Notes: generated from the sequence alone by a model not told the origin. Shown: positions 1 to 8,274, numbered from the stretch's first letter. The stretch: DNA of 64,000 nt from Gallionella sp. (GCA_023229845.1 JALNYK010000013.1:1-64000), one strand, 5' to 3'. Program-made: numbers and translations.

Positions 1-221
1 TCGGGGGCGGCCTCGTCGTACAGCCAGCCGGTGTAATGCACGGACACGTTGCGTCCCGCCGTGGCTTCGGTGCCTTCACCGGTCTTGACGTCGGTCTTGA
101 TGAGCGCGCTCACGCTGCTGGTCGTGGGCGCGGGCGGTGCGGCTTGCTCCGAGCATGCCGTGGTTGAAAAGACGCCAGCGGTCAGCAGCAGCGCCAGCGG
201 TAACAGGGTGATGCGTTTCAT
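1..221 (-). CDS. FKBP-type peptidyl-prolyl cis-trans isomerase, exported, partial (C-terminus outside window)
   Basis: Only the first 73 codons are in the window. The protein starts MKRITLLPLALLLTAG, a signal peptide with two basic residues and a hydrophobic core. It then reaches TTAC-SEQ, a weak lipobox, so it may be an outer-membrane-anchored or periplasmic lipoprotein. After a Pro/Ala/Thr linker the FKBP fold begins (LIKTDVKTGEG, then VSVHYTGWLYDE). FKBPs accelerate proline isomerisation during protein folding. The DNA coding for HYTGWLYDE is nearly identical to the same stretch of the tandem FKBP gene upstream at 608-1294, so the two are recent paralogues. It follows a 116-codon gene by 15 nt on the same strand and is probably co-transcribed. 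Family assignment is firm. The full length and the lipidation are not visible. Confidence 0.85.
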   Translation of the reverse strand, partial: MKRITLLPLALLLTAGVFSTTACSEQAAPPAPTTSSVSALIKTDVKTGEGTEATAGRNVSVHYTGWLYDEAAP

Positions 222-236
222 ATTATGTCCTTCGAT

Positions 237-587
237 TCAGTTAACGGAACCGCGGTAGAACCAGACGAGGAAGGCGGCCGCCCGCCCCTCCGTTTCCCAC
301 AGCTGCAATGCTTTTTCGACAGCCTCGTCGTTCGGCAAGTCGAATTCCTGCTGTACTGTCCACTCGCCGCCCATGTCGACGGATTGCCCGACGATGCGCG
401 CCCCGCTCTCCAGCAACGCGAGCATCGCACTCCTGACGTAGGCGTCGAGCTCGTCGCCCTCCAGATCGAACATCTGCCCGTCGGAGACGATCTCGCCCAG
501 CGACACGGCCTCCAGCTCAGCCATGTTCAGCGTCTGCTGTATGACTTCCTGCCGGGTGCGGCCCTGTGGATTTTTTTCTTTAGCCAT
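237..587 (-). CDS. Conserved-looking hypothetical protein, 116 aa
   Basis: This is a soluble, acidic 116-residue protein beginning MAKEKNPQGRTRQEV and ending FYRGSVN. I do not recognise a family. There is no signal peptide and no membrane segment. The middle is rich in Glu, Asp, Leu and Ala and is probably helical, and the last third (WTVQQEFDLPNDEAVEK) looks like a mixed fold. The start at 587 is chosen because it is the first ATG after the stop of the tandem FKBP gene (608). A longer open frame runs back to 1097, but it only overlaps that gene out of frame. It sits 20 nt downstream of one FKBP gene and 15 nt upstream of another, so it is likely part of the same operon. No function is assigned. 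Confidence 0.6.
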   Translation of the reverse strand: MAKEKNPQGRTRQEVIQQTLNMAELEAVSLGEIVSDGQMFDLEGDELDAYVRSAMLALLESGARIVGQSVDMGGEWTVQQEFDLPNDEAVEKALQLWETEGRAAAFLVWFYRGSVN

Positions 588-607
588 GAATATCCGACGA
601 TCGATAG

Positions 608-1294
608 TTAGTTGATGCCCAACAACTCGACCTCGAACACCAGCGTCGCATTCGGCGGTATCACGCCGCCCGCGCCGCGCTTTCCGTAACCCATTTCCGG
701 TGGGATGACCAACGTGCGCGACCCGCCGATCTTCATGCCTTGCACGCCCACGTCCCAGCCTTGGATCACATGGCCGTGGCCCAGCGGAAACTCGAACGGC
801 TCGTTGCGGTCGAGCGAGCTGTCGAACTTGCGCCCCTTGTTTTCCGGCGCGTTCTTGTCGAACAGCCAGCCGGTGTAGTGCACCGTCACATGCTGGCCTT
901 CCTGCGCCTCCTCGCCCTCGCCGATCTTCGTATCGGTGATGTCGGTCCGGATGACCTTCAGCAGCTTCACGTCGAACACCAGCGTCGCATTCGGCGGGAT
1001 CACGTCGCCCGCGCCGCGCGGGCCGTAGCCCATCTCCGGCGGAATCACCAGCGTGCGCAATCCGCCTTCCTTCATGCCTTGCACGCCGATATCCCAACCC
1101 TTGATGACGCGGCCGCCGCCGAGCGGAAAATCGAACGGCTCGTTGCGGTCGAGCGAGCTGTCGAACTTCTCGCCCTTGTTGTCCGGCGCGCTCTCGTCGT
1201 ACAGCCAGCCGGTGTAATGCACGGTTACGGTCTGGCCTGCCTGCGCTTCCGCGCCTTCGCCCAGTTTGGTGTCGGTTTTGATGAGGGTGGTCAT
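608..1294 (-). CDS. Tandem-domain FKBP-type peptidyl-prolyl isomerase, 228 aa
   Basis: Two complete FKBP domains lie head to tail, at about residues 1-113 and 114-228. Each carries the same landmarks: VTVHYTGWL, KFDSSLDRNEPF, VIKGWDIGVQGM or VIQGWDVGVQGM, LVIPPEMGYG, and VIPPNATLVF followed by V/E-LL. Typical bacterial FkpA- or SlyD-like proteins have one such domain, so this is an internal duplication. Unlike the next FKBP gene downstream (1-221), it has no signal peptide and should be cytoplasmic. The active-site Tyr, Phe, Asp and Trp positions appear intact in both copies, so both halves may be catalytic. It lies 17 nt after the gene at 1312-1908. Family assignment is certain and the substrate is unknown. 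Confidence 0.93.
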   Translation of the reverse strand: MTTLIKTDTKLGEGAEAQAGQTVTVHYTGWLYDESAPDNKGEKFDSSLDRNEPFDFPLGGGRVIKGWDIGVQGMKEGGLRTLVIPPEMGYGPRGAGDVIPPNATLVFDVKLLKVIRTDITDTKIGEGEEAQEGQHVTVHYTGWLFDKNAPENKGRKFDSSLDRNEPFEFPLGHGHVIQGWDVGVQGMKIGGSRTLVIPPEMGYGKRGAGGVIPPNATLVFEVELLGIN

Positions 1295-1311
1295 AAGCTT
1301 TCCTTCTTAGT

Positions 1312-1908
1312 CTATTGAATATTGTTTGGCAAACGCCCTAAAGATGGCATCGAGAAAGAAGAATGTACTCCGATATCTTCTGCGAAAACCTTCATGAGAG
1401 AGGCATAGGCTTCTTTAATTTCTTTGGGATCGCTCACAGAGCTGACATCGCAAAAGCACTTCTCCCAGTCCGCCTGCCAGTCCGACCTAGCCTCTTTCCT
1501 ACGTTGAAACTGAGTCCTTAATTTTGCATCCTCACCCCAACCAGTGTATGTCTGGAAGCAAAGCGTCTGGAATTTCTCACATGCCTTGAAAAAAGCGTTA
1601 GAGAATAATGGCGATGCTAGATATATTTTTTTATCCAGCTTTCTTTTCAACTCAACCACATCGGGCGGGTTCAATTCTTTCCAACAGCCTACATAAGTGA
1701 AGTAGCACAAGAGGTCATTAAGATGCGGTGCCAAGTCATCGTATACCGTCAACCGCTTCTCAATTAGTTTCTGGCTTCGCCATTGCAGATGCTCAAATCG
1801 CTTGGTTACTCTGTGAATGTAAATCCCCAAACCAGCTAATGCTGCAGGCACTAATAGCCCGGCAATAAGTTTTGCCACTTCAAGCCAGTTCCAAGGACCT
1901 GCTTCCAT
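1312..1908 (-). CDS. Hypothetical protein with one N-terminal membrane helix, 198 aa
   Basis: The protein begins MEAGPWNWLEVAKLIAGLL. A single hydrophobic helix at about residues 9-30 (AKLIAGLLVPAALAGLGIYI) anchors a cytoplasmic-looking charged domain of about 165 residues rich in Lys, Glu, Phe, Trp and Cys. I recognise no family. Its DNA is clearly more AT-rich than metH before it and the FKBP genes after it, which fits acquisition by transfer. The ATG at 1908 is 10 nt beyond the metH stop, so it is probably read through from metH. The general shape (membrane anchor plus helical domain) occurs in some small phage-defence effectors, but nothing in this sequence proves that role. Confidence 0.6.
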   Translation of the reverse strand: MEAGPWNWLEVAKLIAGLLVPAALAGLGIYIHRVTKRFEHLQWRSQKLIEKRLTVYDDLAPHLNDLLCYFTYVGCWKELNPPDVVELKRKLDKKIYLASPLFSNAFFKACEKFQTLCFQTYTGWGEDAKLRTQFQRRKEARSDWQADWEKCFCDVSSVSDPKEIKEAYASLMKVFAEDIGVHSSFSMPSLGRLPNNIQ

Positions 1909-1918
1909 AAGCTCTCCG

Positions 1919-4900
1919 TTAGTAACTCAACACCGGCGCCAGCCACCGCTCCGCCTCTTCCACGGTCCAGCCCTTGCGCTTCGCATAGTCGGCGACCTGC
2001 TCCTTGTCCACCTTGCCGGTCGCGAAGTATTTCGCTTCGGGGTGCGAGAAGTAGAAGCCGCTGACGGCGGCGGTGGGCAGCATCGCGAAACTTTCGGTCA
2101 GCGTGATGCCGGCGTTTTGCGGCGCTTGCAGCAGTTCGAACAGCGGGCCCTTCTCGCTGTGCTCGGGGCAGGCGGGATAGCCGGGGGCGGGGCGGATGCC
2201 CTGGTATTTCTCGGCGATCAGGTCGTCGTTGCTCAATGCCTCGTCCGCCGCATAACCCCAGAACTCGCGGCGCACGCGCAGGTGCAGGTGTTCGGCGAAG
2301 GCTTCGGCGAGGCGGTCGGCCAGCGCTTGCAGCATGATCGCGCTGTAGTCGTCGTGCGCCTTTTCAAACTCCTTCATCTTCTTCTCGATGCCGATGCCGG
2401 AGGTCACCGCGAAGCCGCCGATGTAATCCTTGACGCCGCTCGCCTTGGGCGCGATGTAGTCGGCCAGGCAGTAGTTGGGGATGTCGTCCGGCTTCTTGGT
2501 CTGCTGGCGCAGGTTGTGCCAGGTCATCGCGACGCTCTTGCGCTTGTCGTCTGCGTAGATCTCGATGTCGTCGCTGTTGACGGTGTTCGCCGGGAACAGG
2601 CCGAACACCGCGTTCGCGGTCAGCCATTTTTCCTTGACGATCTTCTTCAGCATGGCCTGTGCATCGGCGAACAGTTTGGTCGCTTCCTGGCCGACCACTT
2701 CGTCCTGCAGAATCTTCGGGTAGCGCCCGGCCAGTTCCCATGCCTGGAAGAACGGCGACCAGTCGATGAAGTCGACGAGGACGTCTAGCGGGTAGTTCTC
2801 CAGCTTCTGCACGCCGAGCAACTTGGGCTTGGCCGGCGTGACTTTCTTCCAGTCGGTCTTCAGGCCATGTGCGCGTGCTTCTTGCAGCGACACATAACTC
2901 GCCTTGCCCTTCTTCCCCTCGAACTGGTCACGCGCCGCCTGGTAGTCGGCCTTGAGCTCGGCGATGTAGCTGTCGCGCGTGGTGTTGCTCAGCAGGTTGC
3001 TGCACACGCCCACCGCTCTGGATGCGTCGGTCACGTAGACCACCGTGCCGCTCGGGTAGTTCGGCTCGATCTTCACCGCGGTGTGTACGCGCGAAGTCGT
3101 CGCGCCGCCGATCAGCAGCGGGATCTTGAAGCCCTGGCGTTCCATCTCCTTCGCGACATGTGCCATCTCTTCCAGCGAAGGGGTGATCAGGCCGGAGAGG
3201 CCGATGATGTCCACGTTGTGTTCGCGCGCAGTGTCGAGGATCTGCTGGCACGGCACCATCACGCCCATGTTGATGACCTCGAAGTTGTTGCATTGCAACA
3301 CCACCGTGACGATGTTCTTGCCGATGTCGTGTACGTCGCCCTTCACGGTCGCCATCAGGATCTTGCCCTTGGTGCTGGTGTCGCCCGAGCGCAGTTTCTC
3401 TTCTTCGATATAGGGGATCAGGTGGGCGACGGCTTGCTTCATCACGCGCGCGGATTTCACCACTTGCGGCAAAAACATCTTGCCCGCGCCGAACAGGTCG
3501 CCGACGAAGTTCATGCCGGTCATCAGCGGGCCTTCGATCACCTCGACCGGGAACTTGGCTTGCTGGCGCGCTTCCTCGGTGTCCTCGACGATGAAGGTGG
3601 TGATGCCACGCACCAGCGCGTGGGTCAGGCGCTCCTGCACCGTACCCTTGCGCCATTCGAGGTCCTCGACCTGCGCCTTGCCGCCGCCCTTGAAGTTTTC
3701 GGCCAGCGCGACCAGCTTTTCGCCCGCGTCGGGATGGCGGTTCAGCACCACGTCCTCGACCGCGTCGCGCAGGTCCTTCGGCAACTCCTCGTACACGCCG
3801 AGCTGGCCGGCGTTGACGATGCCCATGTTCATGCCGGCCTTGATCGCGTGGTACAGGAACACGGTGTGGATCGCCTCGCGCACCGGCTCGTTGCCGCGGA
3901 AGGAGAACGACACGTTGGACACGCCGCCGGATATCTTCGCGAACGGCAGGTTCTTGCGTATCCACGCGCAGGCCTCGATGAAGTCCACCGCGTAGTTGTT
4001 GTGCTCTTCGATGCCGGTCGCAATCGCGAAGATGTTCGGGTCGAAGATGATGTCCTCGGGCGGGAAGCCGACCTTGTTCACGAGGATGTCGTAGCTGCGT
4101 TTGCAGATGTCGATCTTGCGCTTATAGGTGTCGGCCTGACCCGCCTCGTCGAACGCCATCACCACCGCGGCCGCGCCGTACTGACGCACGAGGGTCGCGT
4201 ACTTGATGAAGTTCTCCTCGCCTTCCTTCAGCGAGATGGAGTTCACGATGGACTTGCCCTGTACGCACTTCAGGCCTGCCTCGATGATGTTCCATTTCGA
4301 GGAGTCGATCATCAGCGGCACCTTGGAGATGTCCGGCTCGGAGGCGATCAGGTTGAGGAATCTCACCATCGCGGCCTCGCCGTCGAGCATGGCTTCGTCC
4401 ATGTTCACGTCGATGACTTGCGCGCCGGTCTCCACCTGCTGCTTGGCGACTTCCAGCGCCTCGTCGTATTTGCCTTCCAACACGAGGCGCTTGAACTTCG
4501 CCGAGCCGGTGACGTTGGCGCGTTCGCCGACGTTGACGAACAGCGAGTCGTCGCCGATGTTGAATGGTTCAAGGCCGGAGAGGCGGCACTCGACCGGATT
4601 CGCCGGGATCTTGCGCGGCGCGATGTCCTTCACCGTCTCGGCGATGGCCTTGATGAACGCGGGCGAGGTGCCGCAGCAGCCGCCGATGATGTTCAGGAAG
4701 CCGCTGTTCGCCCACTCCTTGATGTGGCTGGACATGTTCTCCGGCGTGTCGTCGTAGCCGGTCGGGGCGAGCGGGTTGGGCAGGCCTGCGTTCGGGTGTG
4801 CGGACACGTAGCAGTTGGCGACGCGCGACAGCTCGGCCACGTATTGGCGCAGTTCCTCCGCGCCGAGCGCGCAGTTCAGGCCGATGGACAGCGGCTTGGC

Positions 4901-5620
4901 GTGGGCCAGCGAATTGTAGAAGGCCTCGGTCATCTGGCCGGACAGCGTGCGCCCGGAGACGTCGGCGATCGTGCCGGAGATCATGATCGGCAGCGATGTG
5001 CCGCGCTCCTCGAACACCGATTGCACCGCGAAGATCGCGGCCTTGGCGTTCAGCGTGTCGAAGATGGTCTCGATCAGGATGGTGTCCGCACCGCCGTCCA
5101 TCAGGCCGCGCGTGGCTTCGGCGTAGTCCGCCACCAGCTGGTCGAAGGTGATGTTGCGCGCCGCCGGGTCGTTCACGTCGGGCGAGATCGTCGCGGTCTT
5201 GTCGGTGGGTCCCAACACGCCCGCGACGAAGCGCGGCTTGTCTTTTGTTTCGTATTCGTTGCAGGCCTCGCGCGCGAGCTTCGCCCCGGCGAAGTTCAGC
5301 TCGTAGTTCAGCGACTCCATGCCGTACGCTTTCAGCGTGGTCGCATTCGCGCCGAAGGTGTCGGTCTCGATGATGTCCGCGCCCGCCGCGAGGTATTCGC
5401 AGTGGATCGCCTTAATGACTTCCGGCTTGGTGATCACCAGCAGATCGTTGTTGCCCTTGAGGTCGCGGTGCCAGTCCTTGAAACGCTCGCCGCGATAGTC
5501 GGCCTCGGTCAGCTTGTAACGCTGCACCATGGTGCCCATCGCACCGTCGAGGATCAGGATGCGCTGGGCCAATAGTTTTTCTATGGGGGATTGTTCGATG
5601 ATCTGCGGCTTTTTGCTCAT
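1919..5620 (-). CDS. metH: Cobalamin-dependent methionine synthase MetH
   Basis: MetH transfers a methyl group from methyltetrahydrofolate through cobalamin to homocysteine, giving methionine. All four modules are present in 1233 residues, the usual full length. The homocysteine domain (about 1-345) has LDGAMGTMVQ and the zinc ligands GLNCALG and GGCCGT. The pterin-binding domain starts near 360 (NVGERANVTGS). The cobalamin cap and Rossmann domain carry GDVHDIGKN at about 761-769, where the His is the lower cobalt ligand. The AdoMet reactivation domain ends the protein with RPAPGYPACPEH near 1141. The ATG at 5620 is the natural start, 49 nt after the ccdB-like stop. I see no cobalamin or SAM riboswitch in that gap. 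With metX/metW elsewhere in the window this supports full methionine synthesis. Confidence 0.98.
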   Translation of the reverse strand: MSKKPQIIEQSPIEKLLAQRILILDGAMGTMVQRYKLTEADYRGERFKDWHRDLKGNNDLLVITKPEVIKAIHCEYLAAGADIIETDTFGANATTLKAYGMESLNYELNFAGAKLAREACNEYETKDKPRFVAGVLGPTDKTATISPDVNDPAARNITFDQLVADYAEATRGLMDGGADTILIETIFDTLNAKAAIFAVQSVFEERGTSLPIMISGTIADVSGRTLSGQMTEAFYNSLAHAKPLSIGLNCALGAEELRQYVAELSRVANCYVSAHPNAGLPNPLAPTGYDDTPENMSSHIKEWANSGFLNIIGGCCGTSPAFIKAIAETVKDIAPRKIPANPVECRLSGLEPFNIGDDSLFVNVGERANVTGSAKFKRLVLEGKYDEALEVAKQQVETGAQVIDVNMDEAMLDGEAAMVRFLNLIASEPDISKVPLMIDSSKWNIIEAGLKCVQGKSIVNSISLKEGEENFIKYATLVRQYGAAAVVMAFDEAGQADTYKRKIDICKRSYDILVNKVGFPPEDIIFDPNIFAIATGIEEHNNYAVDFIEACAWIRKNLPFAKISGGVSNVSFSFRGNEPVREAIHTVFLYHAIKAGMNMGIVNAGQLGVYEELPKDLRDAVEDVVLNRHPDAGEKLVALAENFKGGGKAQVEDLEWRKGTVQERLTHALVRGITTFIVEDTEEARQQAKFPVEVIEGPLMTGMNFVGDLFGAGKMFLPQVVKSARVMKQAVAHLIPYIEEEKLRSGDTSTKGKILMATVKGDVHDIGKNIVTVVLQCNNFEVINMGVMVPCQQILDTAREHNVDIIGLSGLITPSLEEMAHVAKEMERQGFKIPLLIGGATTSRVHTAVKIEPNYPSGTVVYVTDASRAVGVCSNLLSNTTRDSYIAELKADYQAARDQFEGKKGKASYVSLQEARAHGLKTDWKKVTPAKPKLLGVQKLENYPLDVLVDFIDWSPFFQAWELAGRYPKILQDEVVGQEATKLFADAQAMLKKIVKEKWLTANAVFGLFPANTVNSDDIEIYADDKRKSVAMTWHNLRQQTKKPDDIPNYCLADYIAPKASGVKDYIGGFAVTSGIGIEKKMKEFEKAHDDYSAIMLQALADRLAEAFAEHLHLRVRREFWGYAADEALSNDDLIAEKYQGIRPAPGYPACPEHSEKGPLFELLQAPQNAGITLTESFAMLPTAAVSGFYFSHPEAKYFATGKVDKEQVADYAKRKGWTVEEAERWLAPVLSY

Positions 5621-5669
5621 GGTCTGTTCTTCAATTAATCGGTACGGCGTTATTCAAATGGTGTCGACT

Positions 5670-5984
5670 TCAAAAGCCGGTGAAAACCAGGTCCAGCGCG
5701 GCAATAATCTCATCCCGCTTGTTCTTTAACGAAGCGACTTTGTCGCCCAATGCGCGCACCGGCAGGCCGGCCAGTTCGGCAGTGGACATGACGACGGCTT
5801 CGCCCTTGATTTTGAACGTCGGATGCAGGTTCTTGATGGACTGGTTCATTTCTTCGGCCCGCACCAGCGGCACAATGACCCGCGTGTTCAGGGAATCAAG
5901 CAGGTCGGATTGCACATTCAAAAAATACGGGATGGTCTTGTTTGTCGAAGGATGGGGGTTCAGATACACATCGAACTGCGCCAT
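5670..5984 (-). CDS. ccdB: CcdB-family toxin (DNA gyrase poison)
   Basis: This 104-residue protein matches CcdB in size and layout: MAQFDVYLNP, then YFLNVQSDLLDSLNTRVIVPL, the TFKIKGEAVVMST strand, LAGLPVRALG, and a C-terminal helix ending DLVFTGF. In F-plasmid CcdB the last residues (WGI) are needed to poison GyrA. Here the end is TGF, so activity against gyrase is likely but not guaranteed. The ATG overlaps the last base of the antitoxin stop at 5984 (TGATG), the classic translational coupling of ccdAB. It lies 49 nt upstream of metH on the same strand, so metH could in part be read from the ccd promoter. Confidence 0.9.
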   Translation of the reverse strand: MAQFDVYLNPHPSTNKTIPYFLNVQSDLLDSLNTRVIVPLVRAEEMNQSIKNLHPTFKIKGEAVVMSTAELAGLPVRALGDKVASLKNKRDEIIAALDLVFTGF

Positions 5985-6232
5985 CAGAATCTCCGCAATC
6001 CGTCGCTGAATACGCCGTCCCTCTCGATGCGCTCATTATAAGCTGCTATCGCCTCCGCGTTCTCGGCCAGCCACTGCTTGCGCTTCGCTTCCCGGACCAG
6101 TTCGGAGAGATAGTCTTCGACGGTCTGTGAGAGGTTGATATTGAGCTCTTTGGTCTGGCGCAGCAGATCGGAATTGATGCTGAGGTTGGTCGCTTTCTTG
6201 GGCGCGGTCGTATCGAAGTGAGCGATGGTCAT
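5984..6232 (-). CDS. ccdA: CcdA-family antitoxin
   Basis: This 82-residue antitoxin has an N-terminal ribbon-helix-helix DNA-binding part (KKATNLSINSDLLRQTKEL) and a C-terminal toxin-binding tail (LAENAEAIAAYNERIERDG, then FSDGLRRF). This is the CcdA layout, and CcdA tails end in a similar way. I chose the ATG at 6232 because GGAGG stands 5 nt before it. Frames starting at 6286 or 6244 would run through the promoter. The antitoxin should neutralise the downstream CcdB and repress the operon with it by binding the palindrome at 6250-6270. A chromosomal ccdAB pair with an intact operator is probably functional. Confidence 0.9.
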   Translation of the reverse strand: MTIAHFDTTAPKKATNLSINSDLLRQTKELNINLSQTVEDYLSELVREAKRKQWLAENAEAIAAYNERIERDGVFSDGLRRF

Positions 6233-6249
6233 GATTGCCTCCATGAATG

Positions 6250-6286
6250 ATGCGCATATTATATGCGCATGAGGATGCGCGGGCAA
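6250..6286 (-). promoter_or_regulatory. ccdAB promoter with overlapping palindromic operator
   Basis: On the minus strand a -35 box TTGCCC (6286-6281) stands exactly 17 bp from a perfect -10 TATAAT (6263-6258). The -10 is the centre of a 21 bp palindrome, ATGCGCATAT-T-ATATGCGCAT (6250-6270), with 10 bp perfect arms. Transcription would start near 6251, just ahead of the GGAGG and ATG of ccdA. A palindrome covering the -10 is where the ribbon-helix-helix antitoxin complex is expected to bind. The sequence is seen directly. Repressor identity is inferred from position. Confidence 0.85.
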
Positions 6287-6304
6287 ATCGCGCTCGTCCG
6301 TCGT

Positions 6305-7801
6305 TCAAGTCTGTTTATCCATGCGCCGATACTGCACGGCCTCGGCGATATGTGCGGTGAGGATGTTGGGGCTGCCTTCCAGGTCGGCGATGGTGCGCGC
6401 GACCTTGAGCACGCGGTGGTAGGCGCGCGCGGACAGGCCTAGCCTTGTGATTGCCTGACGTAACAGAGCCTCGCCCTGTGCATCCGGCGCGCACATCACG
6501 TCGATCTCGCCGACCGCGAGCTGGGCGTTGGCCTTGTCCTGGCGGGTGAGCTGGCGCTGCCGCGCGGCCTCGACGCGCGTCTGCAGGGCCGCGCTGGGTT
6601 CGCCGTCGGCCTTGTCGAACAGGTCGTCCTGCGGCACGGCGGGGACCTCGATCTGGATGTCGATGCGGTCCAGCAGCGGGCCGGAGATCTTGCCGCGGTA
6701 GCGCGAGACCTGGTCCGGCGTGCAGCGGCACTTGCCGTTGTAATGGCCGAGATAGCCGCAGGGGCAGGGATTCATCGCGGCGACCAACTGGAATTGCGCG
6801 GGGAAATCGGCGCGCCGCGCCGCGCGCGAGATCGTGATGCGGCCCGATTCCAGCGGTTCGCGCAGCACCTCCAGCACGCTGCGGTCGAACTCCGGCAGTT
6901 CGTCGAGGAACAGCACGCCGTGCAGCGCCATCGAGACTTCGCCGGGCCGCGGGTTGCTGCCGCCGCCGACCAGCGCCACGCCGGAAGCTGTGTGATGAGG
7001 CGATCTGTAGGGGCGAGTTTTCCATTTCGACGTATCGAAGCTGCCGTCCAGCGACTGCACCGCGGCGCTCTCCAGCGCTTCCTGTTGCGTCATCTGCGGC
7101 AGGATGCCGGGGAAGCGCGCGGCCAGCATGGATTTGCCGGTGCCGGGCGGGCCGATCATCAGCACGCTGTGTCCGCCGGCGGCGGCAATCTCCAGCGCGC
7201 GCTTGGCTTGCGTCTGGCCTTTCACTTCGCCCATGTCCGGGTAATGCGGGACTAGGGGCTGCGGTTCGCCGGAATAGGGCGTCATCGCCTCGCGCCCGGC
7301 GAGATGCGCGGCAACCTGAAGCAGCGAGCTGGCCTGATACACCGTCGCGTTCTCGACCAGCGCGGCCTCCGCGGCGTTCGCCTGCGGCAGCATGAAGGCG
7401 CGGCCGTCGTTCACCGCGCGATAAGTCATCGCCAGTGCGCCGCGTATCGGGCGCAGCTCGCCGGTCAGCGCGAGCTCTCCGGCGAACTCGTATTCGTTCA
7501 GTTTGTTGGCGGGGATCTGTCCCGATGCGGCGAGGATGCCAAGCGCGATCGGCAAATCGAAACGCCCGCTTTCCTTGGGCAGGTCGGCGGGCGCTAAGTT
7601 GACGGTGATGCGGCGGGCGGGGAATTCGAACTGGCAGTTCTGCAAGGCGGCGCGCACGCGATCCTTGCTTTCCTTCACTTCAGTCTCCGGCAGGCCGACG
7701 ATGGTGAAGCTGGGCAGGCCGTTGGCGAGATGCACCTCGACGGTGACCAGCGCGGCGTCCATGCCGGAGAGCGCGCGGCTATAAAGAACCGCGAGGCTCA
7801 T
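6305..7801 (-). CDS. comM: YifB/ComM family Mg-chelatase-like AAA+ ATPase
   Basis: This is a 498-residue protein, the normal ComM length. An N-terminal Lon-like domain (about 1-165: GLPSFTIVGLPETEVKES, RITVNLAPADLPKESGRFD) is followed by a Mg-chelatase AAA+ domain. That domain has Walker A GPPGTGKS near 218, Walker B LFLDELPEF, a zinc-like cluster CPCGYLGHYNGKCRC and the C-terminal lid (ARTIADLEGS). ComM is a hexameric helicase that extends branch migration during natural transformation. Its presence hints at competence but does not prove it. The ATG at 7801 follows a short hairpin repeat. The 3' end lies only 19 bp from the -35 of ccdA, and the two are read in the same direction. Confidence 0.95.
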   Translation of the reverse strand: MSLAVLYSRALSGMDAALVTVEVHLANGLPSFTIVGLPETEVKESKDRVRAALQNCQFEFPARRITVNLAPADLPKESGRFDLPIALGILAASGQIPANKLNEYEFAGELALTGELRPIRGALAMTYRAVNDGRAFMLPQANAAEAALVENATVYQASSLLQVAAHLAGREAMTPYSGEPQPLVPHYPDMGEVKGQTQAKRALEIAAAGGHSVLMIGPPGTGKSMLAARFPGILPQMTQQEALESAAVQSLDGSFDTSKWKTRPYRSPHHTASGVALVGGGSNPRPGEVSMALHGVLFLDELPEFDRSVLEVLREPLESGRITISRAARRADFPAQFQLVAAMNPCPCGYLGHYNGKCRCTPDQVSRYRGKISGPLLDRIDIQIEVPAVPQDDLFDKADGEPSAALQTRVEAARQRQLTRQDKANAQLAVGEIDVMCAPDAQGEALLRQAITRLGLSARAYHRVLKVARTIADLEGSPNILTAHIAEAVQYRRMDKQT

Positions 7802-7822
7802 ACATGTGGCCTTGAATCAGCC

Positions 7823-7851
7823 GTAGGTCTGTCGGGCAAAGCCCGACCTAC
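7823..7851. repeat. Element C copy 1 (GTAGGTC hairpin)
   Basis: GTAGGTC-TGTCGGGCAAAGCCCGACCTAC forms a hairpin whose inner stem is GTCGGGC/GCCCGAC. It is the short, single-hairpin form of a dispersed palindrome also found at 24760, 44371 and 47098. It sits between comM and ubiK. Confidence 0.75.
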
Positions 7852-7870
7852 GAAGCCGACGGGGCTCATA

Positions 7871-8107
7871 TCACTTGCGCTGTGCTTCCAGCTCCGCGAC
7901 GCGCGCTTCCAGCGCGGTGAGCTGTTCGCGCGCGCGCGCCAGCACCTGCGCCTGCACGTCGAACTCCTCGCGCGTCACCAGGTCCAGCTTGGCGAAGCCC
8001 TGCGCGAGCAAGGCGCGCGCATTCTTCTCAAAGTCCCTAGCCGGGCTGTTGGCGACGGCCTCGTTCAGCTTGGACGACATGTCCTCGAAAAACTTCTGGT
8101 TCAGCAT
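7871..8107 (-). CDS. ubiK: BMFP-domain ubiquinone biosynthesis accessory factor UbiK
   Basis: A 78-residue protein: MLNQKFFEDMSSKLNEA, an amphipathic membrane-binding N-terminus, is followed by FEKNARALLAQGFAKLDLV. A C-terminal coiled coil (residues about 50-76, EEFDVQAQVLARAREQLTAL) ends the protein. This is the BMFP/YqiC fold. UbiK trimerises on membranes and assists the aerobic ubiquinone-biosynthesis complex through UbiJ. Length and both halves match the family. It is monocistronic-looking, 63 nt upstream of comM, and transcribed away from the nitrogen operon that begins at 8275. Confidence 0.93.
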   Translation of the reverse strand: MLNQKFFEDMSSKLNEAVANSPARDFEKNARALLAQGFAKLDLVTREEFDVQAQVLARAREQLTALEARVAELEAQRK

Positions 8108-8164
8108 GGTTCATCCTCCCGAAAAAATACAGTCGGAAGTGTAGCAATTTACCTACTTGCCCGC

Positions 8165-8181
8165 CGCACCTAATGTGTGCG
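8165..8181. promoter_or_regulatory. Possible NtrC enhancer site
   Basis: CGCACCTAATGTGTGCG is a 17 bp site with perfect outer arms CGCAC/GTGCG and a 7 bp centre. NtrC sites have the form TGCAC-N7-GTGCA. Its centre lies about 102 bp upstream of the sigma-54 -24 box at 8275, a usual enhancer distance. Five of the strongly conserved positions differ, so this is a tentative call supported mainly by location ahead of glnK-amtB. Confidence 0.45.
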
Positions 8182-8274
8182 AGGGTGCGCCAGCCCGCAC
8201 CATGAACATGCACGGAATCGGGCGTATCGCGTGGAGTAAATCGCAACATCTTGAAATAATGCATTAATTAAGTC

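Noticed and set aside
2867..5575. A 902-codon open frame antisense to metH
   Set aside because: It has the Arg/His/Val/Asp-rich composition typical of shadows of GC-rich genes, no family motif and no ribosome-binding site, while metH on the other strand is unmistakable.
5621..5669. Possible cobalamin or SAM riboswitch before metH
   Set aside because: The gap to ccdB is only 49 bp, too short, and no conserved riboswitch block is seen.
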